A stretch of 64,000 nt of DNA from NCBI GenBank assembly GCA_021613535.1, contig CP075496.1, positions 12,276,001 to 12,340,000 of the forward strand, in the 5' to 3' direction. This document shows, in pieces, positions 51,939-64,000 of the stretch (its first letter is position 1; each line of letters begins with the position of its first letter). Below the pieces are notes generated by a model. It ran no database searches. It was not told the DNA's origin and saw only the letters and a list, made by a program, of their open reading frames with translations. The stretch is from Adineta vaga (taxonomy: Eukaryota > Rotifera). Made by a program: the position numbers and the translations under genes.

Positions 51939-53742
51939 TTTACTTTTTACTTATCTTTCCGTTTCTTTATGTATAAAAAAAAATTTTCTTTTGAATAAAT
52001 TCAATCGACTTTTTTCTTAATAATACTCTTCTAACAAGTTCATTCTCATTGTCTCATTCAATAATAATACTATTCATTAGGGAATGAACTTAAATATAAG
52101 TATATTCTTTCAATCTCTCTCTTCTTTGTCGAAATGTCGTTGATGGTTCATCCTTAGTTTTATTCAAAAGATTTCTCTTTTAAACAAAATTAGATTCTCA
52201 TCATAAATGTAGATGAAGAGACATCCAATGTCTCTTTCTCCATCTCATATTGTGTCGATCTATTTCTCTTGTTATATTGGACATGTAATTGACAGTACCA
52301 ATCGTTTATTCTCTTGTGATTTTCATGACGATGCTATATATATATATATAAAATTGAGAAGAGACCAAAGTAGAATAAATGACGAACTAATAGAGTTGCA
52401 TCGTTATTATATGCAAGGAATAATTTTCACACATATGTACGCAATATTCAACAAGTAAGTAAGTAAGTCATTATTATCTGATCATCCCAATTGTGAATAA
52501 ATGTTTTATGTAAGAAATTTAATCATTTTGTGGGATATTATGTAGACAAATGGTATAGAAATGTTTTATTTGCTAACTGACATCGAAGAAGACTATTGAC
52601 TATTAACATCACCATTATCTTTATTGACAATGAACAACAGTTTAGAAGATTGCTTATTTCAAATAGCCGTTTGTCAGTCATCTTTTTAAGTTCTTTTTCT
52701 TCTTTTATTTCGTTCGCTGTTCTTCTTCTTCTGCTAGTTTATTGTAATAATGCAAATAACGTTTCTTTTCTCTTTTGTATACGCTTACTAATTGAGAAGA
52801 GAGAAGAAGAAGAAATCAGAGATTTTTTCAAGTATTAAATGCCGATTGATATATACTATTCAGAAACTGAATGAACCTTTTGATGAAAGAGAGAAAAAGA
52901 ATCGGAATAGGTTTTTTTCCTTTGTAAAGACCTATTCTTCATTTTTTCTCCTTCTTTCAAAAAAACAAAATTCCGCCTTCGATCGATTGATATTTAACGC
53001 TTGAAATTCTAGATCATATAAAAAAAGGACAAAAACATCAGGTTAAGCAGCTGGATTGCTAATTGATTTTTATCTTTGTCAACTGCTGCTGCTATCTCCG
53101 CCCTTTTCTTCCTTATTTATTATTCAACCAACTAGTTTATATATATATGTATGAAAACTAGCTTGTCTAACACGCAAATGATGGCGAACTTATCGCTCGC
53201 TTGACTTATCTATCAGCACATTTGGTGTTAATCATCATTGATGACAGGATTGATGGCAAATGATCATATCGTGCAATAAATGACAAACAAGCAATTCTAA
53301 TGATAACAAGTAAGAATCATATACATATCCCACTAGTTATTTATAGGTATCAATTTGGATACTATGGGCCTAGATTTTTTATATAACAAGTTAGTGGTTT
53401 ATATTTTATTTTTCTATTTAATATAAAGATACTTTTCTGAGACAGATTCATAGAATAATGGAAAATGAATCATCTCGGCTAATGATGAGACATCATGTTT
53501 TGTTCGTATATTAAAGAACAGTTGCTGCGTTTTGTATGTGTTTCTCTCAATCTTAATGATATTGACGCTTTAACAGTTGAATAATATCTGAATAGAAAAT
53601 ATGTTAACATATTTTAAATGACTGTTGATATTTAGACAGACGATATCCGTTGCTTTTTCGCCTTCTCATCCTGTTTTAGTATTGTTGTTATTTAATCAAA
53701 TAAATAAAATATTTCTAGCAGAACATGAGAGAAAAAGACAAG

Positions 53743-53777
<35 letters not shown>

Positions 53778-54354
53778 ATAGAAATAGAAAAAAATGAGCT
53801 GAATGAACGAAGACAACAAATCGATTCATCTCATGCACCAGCTTCTCAATTTATCTCTATACTGATTGTTTGCTTATTAGCATAGTTGAAGAAATTTCCC
53901 CATGTCATAGGCAACTAGATCTGATAGATATAGATTTGTTTCTTGTTTTTTTCTTCTTTCTCTCTAAATGATGCTTGCATAAAAACGAGTGATTTATACT
54001 CTCTACAAGATCTACTAGTAACTGCATCTAAAATATAAGAATGACAAAGTAAACGAAGGAATCAAATATATTTTTATTCGTCTCTTTTTTTTCTTCAAAT
54101 GTTTTTCTAACATCAGGTAAATATAATTTATTTTATGTAGAATGAATCAATATTTATTACATATAGGTACCTTTCATGTCCGAATGGAATCGATTTGTAT
54201 TTTGATTAAAAAATTTGACCCGATTTGAACTTGTTATTTTTTCATTTCTAGATTCATCTACATAATGTATATCATGAACTTATTTATTATTCAAATGAAT
54301 AATATTTATCAATATGTATAAAATAGATTGATTTTCACACTAGGATGAATATCA
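51939..54354. other. 2.4-kb spacer upstream of the GPCR
   Basis: AT-rich, with an AT run near 52337-52351 and a (GA)n microsatellite at 53743-53770. CACTAG at 54338-54343, just before the start, could be the acceptor of a 5' UTR intron. No ORF with family likeness. It probably carries promoter and regulatory sequence of the receptor gene. Confidence 0.5.
53743..53770 (+). repeat. (GA)n microsatellite
   Basis: Perfect GA dinucleotide run within a purine-rich stretch (about 53728-53790). Confidence 0.85.
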
Positions 54355-56199
54355 ATGGCAGATTTAAGTACATTTTCATTATTAACAAGTAGTATTAATC
54401 CATTAAATTCTGATAAATTCTTCACAAACAGTTCATCACGATCAATAACAACAACAACCACAAATAGAACCAATGGCGTCGCAGAATTAACTAAAACTCT
54501 TGTACCAGAAAAATATCAAGTAATTCTATTAAGTTTTGCATATGGAATTATATCTTTACTTGCTGTAATCGGTAATACTTGTATTATTTATATTGTTTTA
54601 CGTAATCGACGAATGCGTTCCGTAACAAATTATTTCATCTGTAATTTAGCTCTTTCCGATTGTTTAGTTGCTTGTTTTGCTGTCCCATTTCAAGTATAGT
54701 ATTCTTTTTCTTTTAATCGATGTAAATAATATCTTCGTTTCTAGTTTCAAGCAGCTGTTCTACAAAAATGGGTATTACCAAAATTTCTCTGCAAATTAGC
54801 ACCATTTGTTCAAATACTTTCTGTTGATGTATCAATTTATACATTAGTTGTCGTTTCACTTGATCGCTATCATGTCATGTTACATCCATTAAAACCAAAA
54901 TTATCGACAAGAAGTGCATTTATTATATTTATTATCATTTGGCTTATAGCATTAGGATCATCTATCCCTAGTTTAATATTTTATAATGTCTATTTTATCG
55001 ATAATTTCGGTTATCAATGTTTACCATATCCTTATGAAGCTCAGCATGATAATTCAACAAGAAATTCTTATGAAATTCAACGAATTTATATTGTTTACAA
55101 TATTTATTCACAATATGTTATACCTTTTGTAATCATAAGTGTTGCTTATTTTCGTATTGCATCGCATTTATATTTTTCTAAACCTGTTGGCCAAACAAAA
55201 CATCAAGAAGTTATTGCTCGCAATAAACGTAAAGTAAGATTAATGGATATTACCTTGAGAAATGATTGATAGAATAAATACATTACATCGTAAAAATACA
55301 GTCAAAACGAACGAAATTTGATCGTGTCTCGATAATATTTTCATCGACTGACTGATCGATTGAAAAACTAATGATTTTGTCAAAAGTTTTATTTAATAAT
55401 CTCAAAGTTAACTAAATAATTCGTCAAGGTCAAATCTTTTTTTGTTTTTTTCTAGGTATTAAAAATGCTCTTTCTTGTTGTGGCTCTATTTCTTATCTGT
55501 TGGTTTCCTTTACAATTATATAATTTTTTGAATGTTTATAAACCTGAAATTAATGAGTATGTTTCGTATGTAAATAGATCAACTAGAATATTGCTCTTTT
55601 TGTTTCGGTTAGTTTTAAACATATTATCGTTTTATGGTTATGTGCTAATTGGTTAGCAATGTCAAATTCATGTCATAATCCATTCATTTATGGATTTTGT
55701 AGTGTATGTTGTTGAATTTTCATCAATCCATCAGTTTAGTTCATCGATTGTACTTTTTTTCTAGGCAAAATTTAATTTAGAATTTCGAAAATTATTCTCT
55801 TGTTTACCATGTATTGGTGCATCTCAATTAGATACTGATCTACCTAGTAAAAATCATCCAAGTTTACAGTCATCAAAACAATCTCAATCGAAAGCACAAT
55901 CAAAAAATACCAATCATCAAAGATATTCATCTAATTCATCGAATGTTTCACCACGAGGCGGCCAACAATCTCGTCAGAATACCAAAGATAACCAAATTAT
56001 ATTAGCTACATATGAAAAAGGACATCGAAATAAAAAATCTAATCGATTTTTTGCCACACATAATCATTATTATAGTTCAAAAAAAGATCGATCAATAATT
56101 AATTGCGAAAAATTTCTACCGGATCAAGATTTAACAAATACGACTAAAGAAAACGATTTATTATTAATTCAAGCACGACAACCAAATCGTTTTGTGTAG
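54355..56199 (+). CDS. Rhodopsin-family neuropeptide-type GPCR
   Basis: Exons 54355-54693, 54745-55233, 55456-55565, 55613-55703 and 55765-56199 give 487 aa. Class A marks: TM1 GN (LLAVIGNTCIIYIVL), TM2 LALSDCLVA, TM3 Cys with DRY (LDRYHVMLHPLKPKLS), ECL2 Cys (YQCLPYPYE), TM6 CWFPLQLYN and TM7 NPFIYG. The third loop and TM6 start (ARNKRKVLKMLFLVVALFLI) look like NPY/RYamide/leucokinin-type peptide receptors. Glycosylation sites lie in the N-terminus. The C-tail is long (about 150 residues), Ser/Asn-rich, and starts with a CLPC palmitoylation candidate. The ligand cannot be named from sequence alone. The TM7 exon joins only if the GTATGT donor at 55566 is used, which restores NEYVSFKH in frame. 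Confidence 0.87.
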
Positions 56200-57016
56200 T
56201 TTTTCTCTTCGTTTTCATGTTTTCTTTTCTCTTTGTACTTCTTTAAATGTGTATATTTAAAAAAAACACATGTTGTGAAGAAAAAACGAAAATGTTAATA
56301 TTTGAATGAAAAAAAAAAGAAATTATCAATGACTGTCATTCAGTAAAATATAATCTTACGATTGTACGAAAAAAATACTTCAATAGACAATGTTTTAGTT
56401 GGGCTTCGTTATACATATCAATATTGTCATTGATCACGATTTTTCAATCATTTTTTGTTATTGTCTTTGATGTTTAAGTCATTCAAGCAAAGATTACTCG
56501 CATTCTTTTTGCTAAACCTTGCCCTCTCTTTTCAGTCATAAATTGCTTTCTCATGCATATGTGGTGATTGTCTCTATTGTGTAGTAATACCTAGTTAAGT
56601 CTTTTCCTTGTAGAGAGAAAAACCCGTATTTGATGCGGTTTGGCGGTCGATGTCTGAGGACGTGATGAGTAAACCACTTGATTTATGTTGATACTTTTTT
56701 TTTCTAACCAATATCTGATCATGATGATAAAAAAATACTGAAATATGTCAGCAAGAAAAAAGAGAAAAAGAAAAGAGATAGAGAAATACCTAATAAATCA
56801 TACGCTTCATTAGCTATCTACGTCATAGAGGTACTTGGGTGAGAAGGTGAAAAAAGAGAGAAAAATGCGAGATAAAAAGAAACAGAGAGAGAGAGAGAGA
56901 AAATTATGTATGTACGTGGGAGAAACCTAGCGTAGTCTCCATGGGTATATAAAGCGCGATTTATTCATGATACTTTACTAACTACTCTCCTCTCAACAAC
57001 ACATACACAGACAAAC
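56200..57016. promoter_or_regulatory. Intergenic region with GA-tract and TATA promoter
   Basis: 3' UTR of the GPCR, a GC-richer block at about 56615-56703 ending in a T run, then a purine-rich stretch with (GA)n at 56885-56901, and the TATA promoter of the next gene. Confidence 0.55.
56946..56953 (+). promoter_or_regulatory. TATA box of the Gly/Ser/Pro-rich protein gene
   Basis: TATATAAA, 64 bases before the ATG and followed by a GC-rich step (GCGCG) and a C/T-rich presumed initiator and leader (CTACTCTCCTCTCAACAAC). This is the clearest TATA promoter in the window and suggests strong expression. Confidence 0.65.
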
Positions 57017-58812
57017 ATGTCCAACTTCGATTATTCATCATATTCGGCTTCATCAAGCTCAACTGGTGCTGCCGGTGGTGTTGATGCTAACGGACTTTTC
57101 TCGCAAGTCGATGCCAACAAAGACGGTGCAATTGACCGTAACGAGTTCTCAAACTGGATTGGTAACTCACTCGGAGCTGGACAAGTAGGTGTTGGAGGAG
57201 CTGGTGCTGGTTATGGAGCATCATCCTACGAAGCATCAAGTTTTTCATCAACTGGTGGTGCTGTCGGCGTAGATGCTGGATTTGGTGCTCTTAATGGCGC
57301 TTCATCATTCGAATCATCAAACTTTTCAGCTAATGGTGGTCTCGATGCTGGTGCTGTTGGTGGCAGTAGCTTCCAATCATCATACGAATCATCATCATCA
57401 ACTGGTGGAGCCGCTGGTTTCGATGCTTCATCTGTCAGCCAAGCTGCCAGCTATACAGCTGAAACCAATGCTGCTTGGTCCAAATATGGTGCTGAAGTAC
57501 GAGGTGCTGGTCTCTACGTAGATGCCAACCCACAAATCATTCGACGACAAGCACCAGGTGGTGTTCAAACCTATACACAAAACATCAAAGTTCGCTTCCT
57601 TCAACCACCACCAATCCCACCACCAGGCGTAAGTTATATTAATAACTAGATCTTATTCATTACCAAAAGTTTCATTTATAGCCACTCATCATCAAAGAAG
57701 TGCGCCCACCTCAACCACCACCACCACCACCCCTTCGCATCAAACAACAAGCTCCAGCTCTCCCTCAACCACCCCCACTCATTCTCCGTGAAAAACCACC
57801 ACAGATCCCAGCATCAGTTGCTTCACAAACAGTCGTTCGCAAACTCGCTGCTTTACCCGTACCACCACGATCAGTCATCATCGAACGTCTCCCAGCTGCT
57901 CCAGCTCGCCCACGTGCGTATTTTATTTTTCTTTATCGGTTCTTTCTATCTAATTAATCTTTCTATCTGATAGGTGATATCATCATCGAACGATGGGTTC
58001 CATACGGAGCTGCTGCTAAACGAAAAACCATTGTTCAACGAGCTGAAGCTGCCAAAGCATACACAGCCCCACGTAACGTCATCATTCAATACGAAGCTGC
58101 TCAAGTCCGTGTTGTCCGTCAATTCCAACGCTTGGGTGTTACTCAAGAAAACCCACAAGCTTACGTTCAACGTTACGGAGCTCAATTACTTGATGCTCAA
58201 ACTCTTGTTCAACAAGCTCGTGCTGCTGGTGTTGTTGAAGACATCGTAAGATTACATCTAATGTATTATGATCATTTTAATCATGTTTTCCGTTCTTAAT
58301 CTATTTAGTCACCACCTGCCGTTGCTGGAGCTGCTGCTGGTTCATCATCATTCAGTGCAGAATCATCCTTCAGCTCAAGTGGTGCTGCTGGAGGTGAACT
58401 CGCTGGTTTCGCTGGTGGTGATTTAGCCGCTGGAGGTGCATCATTCTCATCAAGCAGCTTCGAAAGCTCAACTGGTGGAGCTGGTATGTAGAAAACTGAC
58501 TGTTACATTGTTTCATTATACTTTATTGTTTTCTTAATTTAAGCTGGATTTGGTGCTGCTGGATTTGGTGCTTCTGGATTTGAATCTGGTTCTGCTGGTT
58601 TCGGTGCTGCTGGATTCGAATCTGGTGCTGCCAATGGTGGATATAGCTCATCAAGCTATGAATCATCACAATTCGCATCAAGCACAGGTGGTGCTGTTGG
58701 TGGTGCTGCTGGATTTGATGCTGTTGGTGCAGCTTTCAACAGTGCTGACACAAACAAAGATGGTCGTCTTGATTCTCAAGAATTTAGCAACTTCGTTCAA
58801 GGCGGTTTATAA
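57017..58812 (+). CDS. Gly/Ser/Ala-rich protein with terminal EF hands and a Pro/Ile repeat core
   Basis: Exons 57017-57628, 57682-57913, 57974-58245, 58309-58483 and 58544-58812 sum to 519 aa. Each end carries one canonical EF loop: DANKDGAIDRNE (residues 32-43) and DTNKDGRLDSQE near the C-terminus. Between are silk-like blocks (SSFESS, GGAAGFD, GAAGFGASGFES), then a proline-rich core (RFLQPPPIPPPG, RPPQPPPPPPLRIK, LILREKPPQIP) with repeated II(I)ER/K units (PLIIKEVRP, SVIIERLP, DIIIERWVPYG), and a helical part (RLGVTQENPQAYVQRYGAQL). No signal peptide or TM helix, so probably intracellular and structural, perhaps a cortical or lamina protein (inference). Codon use is richer in GC-ending codons than in neighbours, in line with high expression. 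I know no named family for it. Confidence 0.83.
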
Positions 58813-59614
58813 GAACACAATTTAGTTTTTTCCTTCTTTTCTACTACAACATTCTTTTCTGCCCAATTTAAGTTAAGGTTACTCCTTTTTTAACTTAATA
58901 TACACGTTTCTTTTTTGCCGATGTGATACTGTTTCATTTCATTTCGTACATTTCTATAGTTTTATGTTAATCATAAGAAAAGGATTAAAATAAATTAGCT
59001 CATTTTACAATATTATTCTATTAACGATGTCTTTAATTGCTAATAGTTATATAGATATGCATTCAGGCATAAAAACATATAAATATATATCATACACACA
59101 AGGACGATTCTTATTATTTCTCATGATAAATGATATTTTTTACTAAACTTAATCACCTTGAGAACATATTAATACGTTCAAATATATAAATATATATGAC
59201 AGAATGATGATAATCTTTGATTATGGGCCGTATGCTGTACATCTATATATAAATATATATATATATAATAAATAACAATAAATTCGAAAACTTTAAACAC
59301 AAATGTTAAGATGGGGACAAAAAAAGGTGAAGGACACAAAAAAATATTTTGGGCCATCACGACAAAATATGTATGTAGTTACATATGTATGTGTATATAA
59401 TATAATAGGAATAGGCAAAAAGTTTGTTTACTTCAAAAATGACATCAGTAATGAGATAAGAAAAAAAATGAAATGATAAATGTAATCAAAACATATTTGC
59501 TGATATATTGTGACAGATGCTTACTGGGCAAATAGAGTATAGAGATACATTTTTGTAAACAGATACATAACACAATAACATGTTTGCTCGCGGTTTTTTG
59601 TTTTGATGTTTGGA
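58813..59614. other. Convergent spacer
   Basis: 800 bases between two 3' ends (the Gly/Ser/Pro-rich gene on +, FAM81 on -). AT-rich with several TA repeats around 59246-59268. No gene seen. Confidence 0.5.
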
Positions 59615-60785
59615 TCACATAATATCAATCTGATGTCGAAGCTGTTGAACTTGTCTTTCAAATTTTTCTTCAGTAGTTTTAATTCGACTATCAGTTATAC
59701 GTTGTAATGTTTCAACAGAAGCTTCCAGTGTTTCAAAACAAGCACGCATTTCCTTTTTAACTTTATCTAAACTGGTTACTGTTCGTTGATAACGATCATC
59801 GAAACGTTTGGAAACATCTTGTTCAATAGCCTTATAAAATAAAAATTTAATGAATAGAGAAGATTTTTCTCTTCAAACTATCTTACAGCAATATCACGAT
59901 TTAATTCGAACATAGATCGTTTATAATGGTCTTCAACAGATATATTCTTCCGTTCAAATTGACGTACAGCTTCTTCAATACGTTTCTCATATCGATCCTA
60001 AGTAGAAAAAGTAAATTTTATTTACTTTCATTTAAAAGGATTAATTTTTACATAATTCTCTAAGGATCGTTTAATTTCATCGAGTTTTTGATGCGTACGT
60101 TGCTCAGCACGTTCTTGTTCACTAGCTTTTTGAGTTTTATTTTGAACCATCTGCGTACGAAGTTCATCAACAAATCCACGAGCACGTGAATCAGCTGTTG
60201 ATAAAGCTCGTGCGGTATCAGTTTCAAAGGTACGTAAAACAACCTGTTGTTCATTAAACATACGATCAATACGTTGACTTAATGTTGAAAGCTATAAATA
60301 AAAGAAAGAAAAACAATAATTACATGCCGAATATAAATATTTACACTTCAAAAGTATTTTCATGCTTAAAAAGAAAATTATAATGAATTGTTATGCAAAA
60401 TATTTTTCTTCTCTCTAATGTTATAGAAAAAATGAAATAGTATTTTAGTAATTGATCTTTTTGTTTTTCAAGAACTCACTTCATTTTTCAATTCTTGATA
60501 ACGTTGTGCATTGGATCGATTGAGTTCTTGTTGTCCATTAATAGCATCTCGTAAACCATGTGATATATGTTCGATATCTATTTGTAACTTTTGTACAATT
60601 GCATCTGTTCTTGATAGTTTTATTTGTAAATCCATATTAAATTGTCGAAGTTGATCATCTTGTGATTGTTGATTTGTATCTAATTGAACTAATGATGATT
60701 GTCTTAATGTCATTTGACTCATCAATGATTCGATATCACTATTCAATTTTTTACAAACAGCTGATAACACTTGAATTTGATCCAT
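59615..60785 (-). CDS. FAM81: FAM81-like coiled-coil protein
   Basis: Four exons, 60785-60480, 60291-60052, 59997-59887 and 59830-59615, each a multiple of three long, give 290 aa. Coiled coil over nearly the whole length: KLNSDIESLMSQM, DLQIKLSRTDAIVQKLQIDI, RIDRMFNEQQ, KVKKEMRACFETLEASVETL and a final FERQVQQLRHQIDIM. The KLN(R/S)DIE opening and the ending of helix plus HQIDIM fit FAM81A/B, which are longer in man (368 aa). FAM81A is reported at the postsynapse and FAM81 proteins in ciliated cells; the role here is not shown. Another axonemal coiled-coil family remains possible. Confidence 0.65.
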
Positions 60786-61697
60786 TAGACTCTTTTTTAA
60801 AAAAAGGTTTCTTTCTTTCCTCTCGTTCTAATTAAATCGTTACACTATTAACACTTTCTTTTTTTCATGTCATTTAAGTTCCTATGCAACAACCTTGTAG
60901 TTAACGTCAAATTTGTCAAGTCATTTTATTGAAGATGGCGCTATAATCGGTATACATTAATCTATATATATATGTATTGTTTTTTACTGCGTTTAAAAAA
61001 TAGAAAGATTATCTCGAAAAAAAAACTACCATTCACGTATATATGTTCAAAAAAAGAAACGAGAAAGAAAAATAAATGACAATAGAGATTTTTCGCAAGA
61101 GAAAAAATAAAAACAAATGAGTTGATACGATAAAAGAATTCACAACAAAAAAAGAAGAAATGAAAAGAAAGATGAAGCAAAATAGTAAAAGATATTTGAT
61201 TTTGTCTATATTTCAATTTGTTTTTCATATGCCATTTATATGGGTCAAATCTTCATAGAATTAATGAAATAATTTTTATCAAAAAATGACACAATATCGA
61301 TAGTCGCAAGAATGATGAAAAAAGGAAGACTAGAATGACAGTTAATTCAAAGAAAATCCCTGTCGATATGAACGAATAATAACATAGATCACTCAAGGCA
61401 CAGAGAAATATTGACCGGTAAAAGCTGTACAAGAAGAAAACAAACATTAAAACAATCAATTATCAAAATAAACATTTTCAAGAAATAAAACACATATCTT
61501 TTCTTTTCTTTTTTTTCCTCTTCAATCATCTATCGATCATCATTCTCGATGGGTTTTTCCTTTCTATTTTTTGCTAAAATAAACCTACATCGAATGTTCA
61601 CAAATCAAATTCATACATGAAGAAGAACAAAAAAGCAACAACAACAATGACGACAAGAAAAATGAAAAAAAAAGAAAATTTCAATTAACAATTATTG
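60786..61697. other. Spacer FAM81-rabphilin
   Basis: About 900 bases, 5' side of FAM81 and 3' UTR of rabphilin. A-rich on the + strand with T tracts; no gene seen. Confidence 0.5.
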
Positions 61698-64000
61698 CTA
61701 TCGAGATGTCTGAGAATCTTGTTGTCGTAATGCTGAATGATACTGTTCGGGTTTTAATTTATGCCACATTTCCACCCATTGTTCGGGTGATTTGACCATT
61801 AATAACCAATGTTTTAATTCATCACCTGATGCTGATTGACCTAATTCAAAACCACCTAAAGAAGAACAAGAAAGAAAGAAAAATTTATTCAAAGACTCTT
61901 TAATAAGAAAAACAACTTGTTTATTCATTTTTTGAACGTAATCAAATGGAAAACTTACCAATGTAATCATCTTTTTTTCCAACATCTTTATCATAAACTG
62001 TTATTTGTAATGTTTTACTAATTAAATCCGGAAATTGTACATGAGAAAAAACAAAATCTTCATTGAATTCAGGTTGTAAGGTATGTTTTCTAACAGTTGT
62101 TTTAAAATTCCATTTGGAATTATTATCAGTTGATGGATATAATAACAATTTACAATACGGATCTGATGTTTGTCCGAAATCCATTGGTAATAATTGAATA
62201 CCACGTATAATTCTCACATGAAAATTACATGTTAATTTGGAATAAAATAGACTAAGAAGAATTTTACCACGTTCATTTTTGTCTTCATCCATGGAAAACT
62301 AGAAATAAGATGGAAGATGATTAATTGAACGAAATTCTCAACAAGTCGATCACATCAACGACAAAAAAAAGAACATGAAAATCAACAAATAAATTTAACG
62401 AAAACAAAAAGCAACTGCAATGTGTAAACAATAAATCGTTGTTAGTTTAGTTGATTTTTTCTTACCTCAGAATCCTAAAATAAGAAGTGTAAGTGTACAT
62501 TGCAATTGTTGGTGGGAATTGTGAAAAAAAAAGAAGAAGAAGAAAAGGTTGTTCTTAACTTCACTTTATATACTCACGTCAGTTTTATGTTGAAGATAAA
62601 TTGAAAAAGCTTCTTTAACATCAGATTTAATCGTACATAATTTTAAACGATATTCACCAAGAAAATCTGAACCAACTGAATCTTCATCAAAAACAGTAAG
62701 TCTTTAAATAGAAAGGACATTCAAATAAAAGAAAAAGCGATCCATGATCAAATCATACTTTAAAGTTTTAACTTTAATATCCTCAGCTGATATACCATGA
62801 TAAACGAGTGTTTCATCAAAATCAGGATTTAATGTTCGACGAATTGTATGACTACGTAGTTTAGTTGCCTAAAACAATCAAACATCTTACAAAATCTATT
62901 TCTAATAAAAAATTTACTTTAGCAACACCCGGTACAAGATGTAATTTTACATAAGGATCTGAAAGTCCATTAGAATCAGCTGCTCGTAGACTTCGGGCTC
63001 GAATTAATGTTATCGTTAAGATATTAAAAGCTTCTCTCCAAATAATATCAAAATCAAGTAAACCTAAGCCTATGATAAGAAAAGAAATTCTTAATGGAAT
63101 TGAAATAATTCAAATTTACCGCAATCATCAGCAACTGATGGTGTATTGATAACAATAGATGATAGAGGACGCATATGGATCGTTGTTGTTGGTTGCGGCA
63201 GTAGTGGTGGTGGTGGTGGTGGTGGTGGTGGTGGCGTTGATGATGTTATATTAGATGTAGTTGATGGAATGGGCGATGAAGATGACGAGGATGTTGATAT
63301 GAGTGGTTGTGGTAATTGAGATTGTGTACGTAATTGAGATTTTGAAATATAATCATCAATAGGAACATCTTGAAGAGAAAAGATTGAAATAAAGATTTTG
63401 TTTTAGATTAAGAAGAATAATTACCTTTCAAACTTCGGTCATCGGTTTTAAATGAATCAATACTTTCATCACGATCTTGTTCAACTATCGAATGTGAATT
63501 ATCATAATTTTGTTGATAAGAATTTACAGTTGTATAATGATTATTTGTTGTTGCTAAAATAAAGAATGAAAATGAGAAATTTCTTCTACGAAAGACAAAA
63601 AAAGAAACTTCTTACCTGTAGTTGGAGACGGTTGACGATTAAATCGACTTCCTGTACTCTGTCGATCATCTGAACTTGAATCATCTTCAATAGATATACT
63701 ATCACTTTTTGTCGTGACTGATGAAATAGCTGATGAGGACGGTTTTACAGTTGAAGGAAGTGTTGAACGTGAGGGTAAGGCACGGAAAAACCAAGCACCT
63801 GATTTTTTCCATAACTAAATCAAATAGGAAATAAATTATATCAAATCATTAGCTTGTTTATTTTCGACAAAAGAAAAACATTACTTCACGATTTTCACTA
63901 CAAAGTTTACATAATGATATGACTTGTTGATTATGAACAGTTTCAATTGAACATTTATTGCACACAGCCTAGGAATGAAATCAAAATTTGAAAATAATCT
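61698..64000 (-). CDS. RPH3A: Rabphilin (RPH3A-like), 5' end outside the window
   Basis: Exons (transcript order) 63968-63885, 63814-63616, 63551-63426, 63368-63120, 63069-62918, 62868-62759, 62701-62578, 62474-62466, 62298-61959, 61855-61698. The window covers the second half of the Rab-binding FYVE-type zinc finger ([17 protein letters not shown]) with the effector signature [12 protein letters not shown], a Ser-rich linker with a poly-Pro run, C2A ([40 protein letters not shown]) and C2B ([29 protein letters not shown]), ending in the C2B helix WVEMWHKL. The aspartates that bind calcium are present in both C2 domains. Rabphilin links Rab3/Rab27 on secretory vesicles to SNAREs and phosphoinositides. 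A 9-base in-frame microexon lies between C2A and C2B. Confidence 0.93.
62466..62474 (-). other. RPH3A: 9-base microexon of the rabphilin gene
   Basis: GATTCTGAG (Asp-Ser-Glu) is flanked by TTATTTTAG and GTAAGAAAA. Exons on both sides end and begin in phase 0, so inclusion or skipping keeps the frame. Confidence 0.7.

Noticed and set aside
54355-56199. Suspected frameshift in the GPCR near TM7
   Set aside because: Use of the GTATGT donor at 55566 and acceptor at 55611-55612 gives a clean NEYVSFKH ... NPFIYG join, so no lesion is needed.
56629-56690. Hammerhead ribozyme, suggested by CTGAGGA and GTGATGAG
   Set aside because: The order of CTGANGA and GAAA core parts is wrong and stem II cannot form.

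Overview
The window is nuclear DNA of a small, compact animal genome. It is AT-rich, and most introns are about 45-110 bp with GT..TTTTAG borders. The clear metazoan genes (SIX3/6, NME7, RAB4, SNW1, rabphilin, FAM81, AAMDC, a TCF20/RAI1-type ePHD protein, a peptide GPCR) are packed between genes that animals normally lack, namely a bacterial-type GH3 beta-glucosidase and a microbial-type pyruvate decarboxylase, both carrying introns. This mix suggests a rotifer, most likely a bdelloid. That is inference; the sequence holds no diagnostic marker I can name.

Layout, left to right. 1-2382: 3' part of an LRPPRC-like gene (+). 2746-5530: secreted GH3 glucosidase (+). 5.5-17.1 kb: a SIX3/6 (Optix) homeobox gene (about 9.9-11.05 kb) between 4.3 kb and 6 kb deserts. 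17.1-28.2 kb: dense small genes: DXO decapping enzyme with two apparent frameshifts, a small membrane ORF, an unknown serine-rich protein with a GC-AG intron, a coiled-coil protein (-), an EF-hand protein, a tiny CPVC ORF (-), RAB4 and NME7. 28.3-45 kb: four minus-strand, N-glycosylated, Ig-like type I membrane proteins, forming two paralogous pairs. SNW1 and pyruvate decarboxylase lie between the second pair. 45.3 kb: a small antibiotic-biosynthesis-monooxygenase-fold protein. 47.1-51.3 kb: a SAM + low-complexity + ePHD nuclear protein. 51.5 kb: AAMDC. 54.4-56.2 kb: rhodopsin-family peptide GPCR. 57.0-58.8 kb: Gly/Ser/Pro-rich structural-looking protein with an EF-hand at each end and a strong TATA promoter. 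59.6-60.8 kb: FAM81 (-). 61.7->64 kb: rabphilin (-), running off the right edge.

These genes do not form one pathway. The parts most likely to be undescribed are the Ig-like receptor cluster (divergent ectodomains, strikingly conserved cytoplasmic-tail motifs in one pair), the double-EF-hand Gly/Ser/Pro protein, and a 341-bp foldback element between two receptor genes. Several one-base frame breaks, two of them in six-base A runs (DXO, receptor D), may be assembly errors rather than real lesions. Exon borders were read by eye from splice motifs and reading frame. For most multi-exon genes the summed exon length is a multiple of three, which supports the models.
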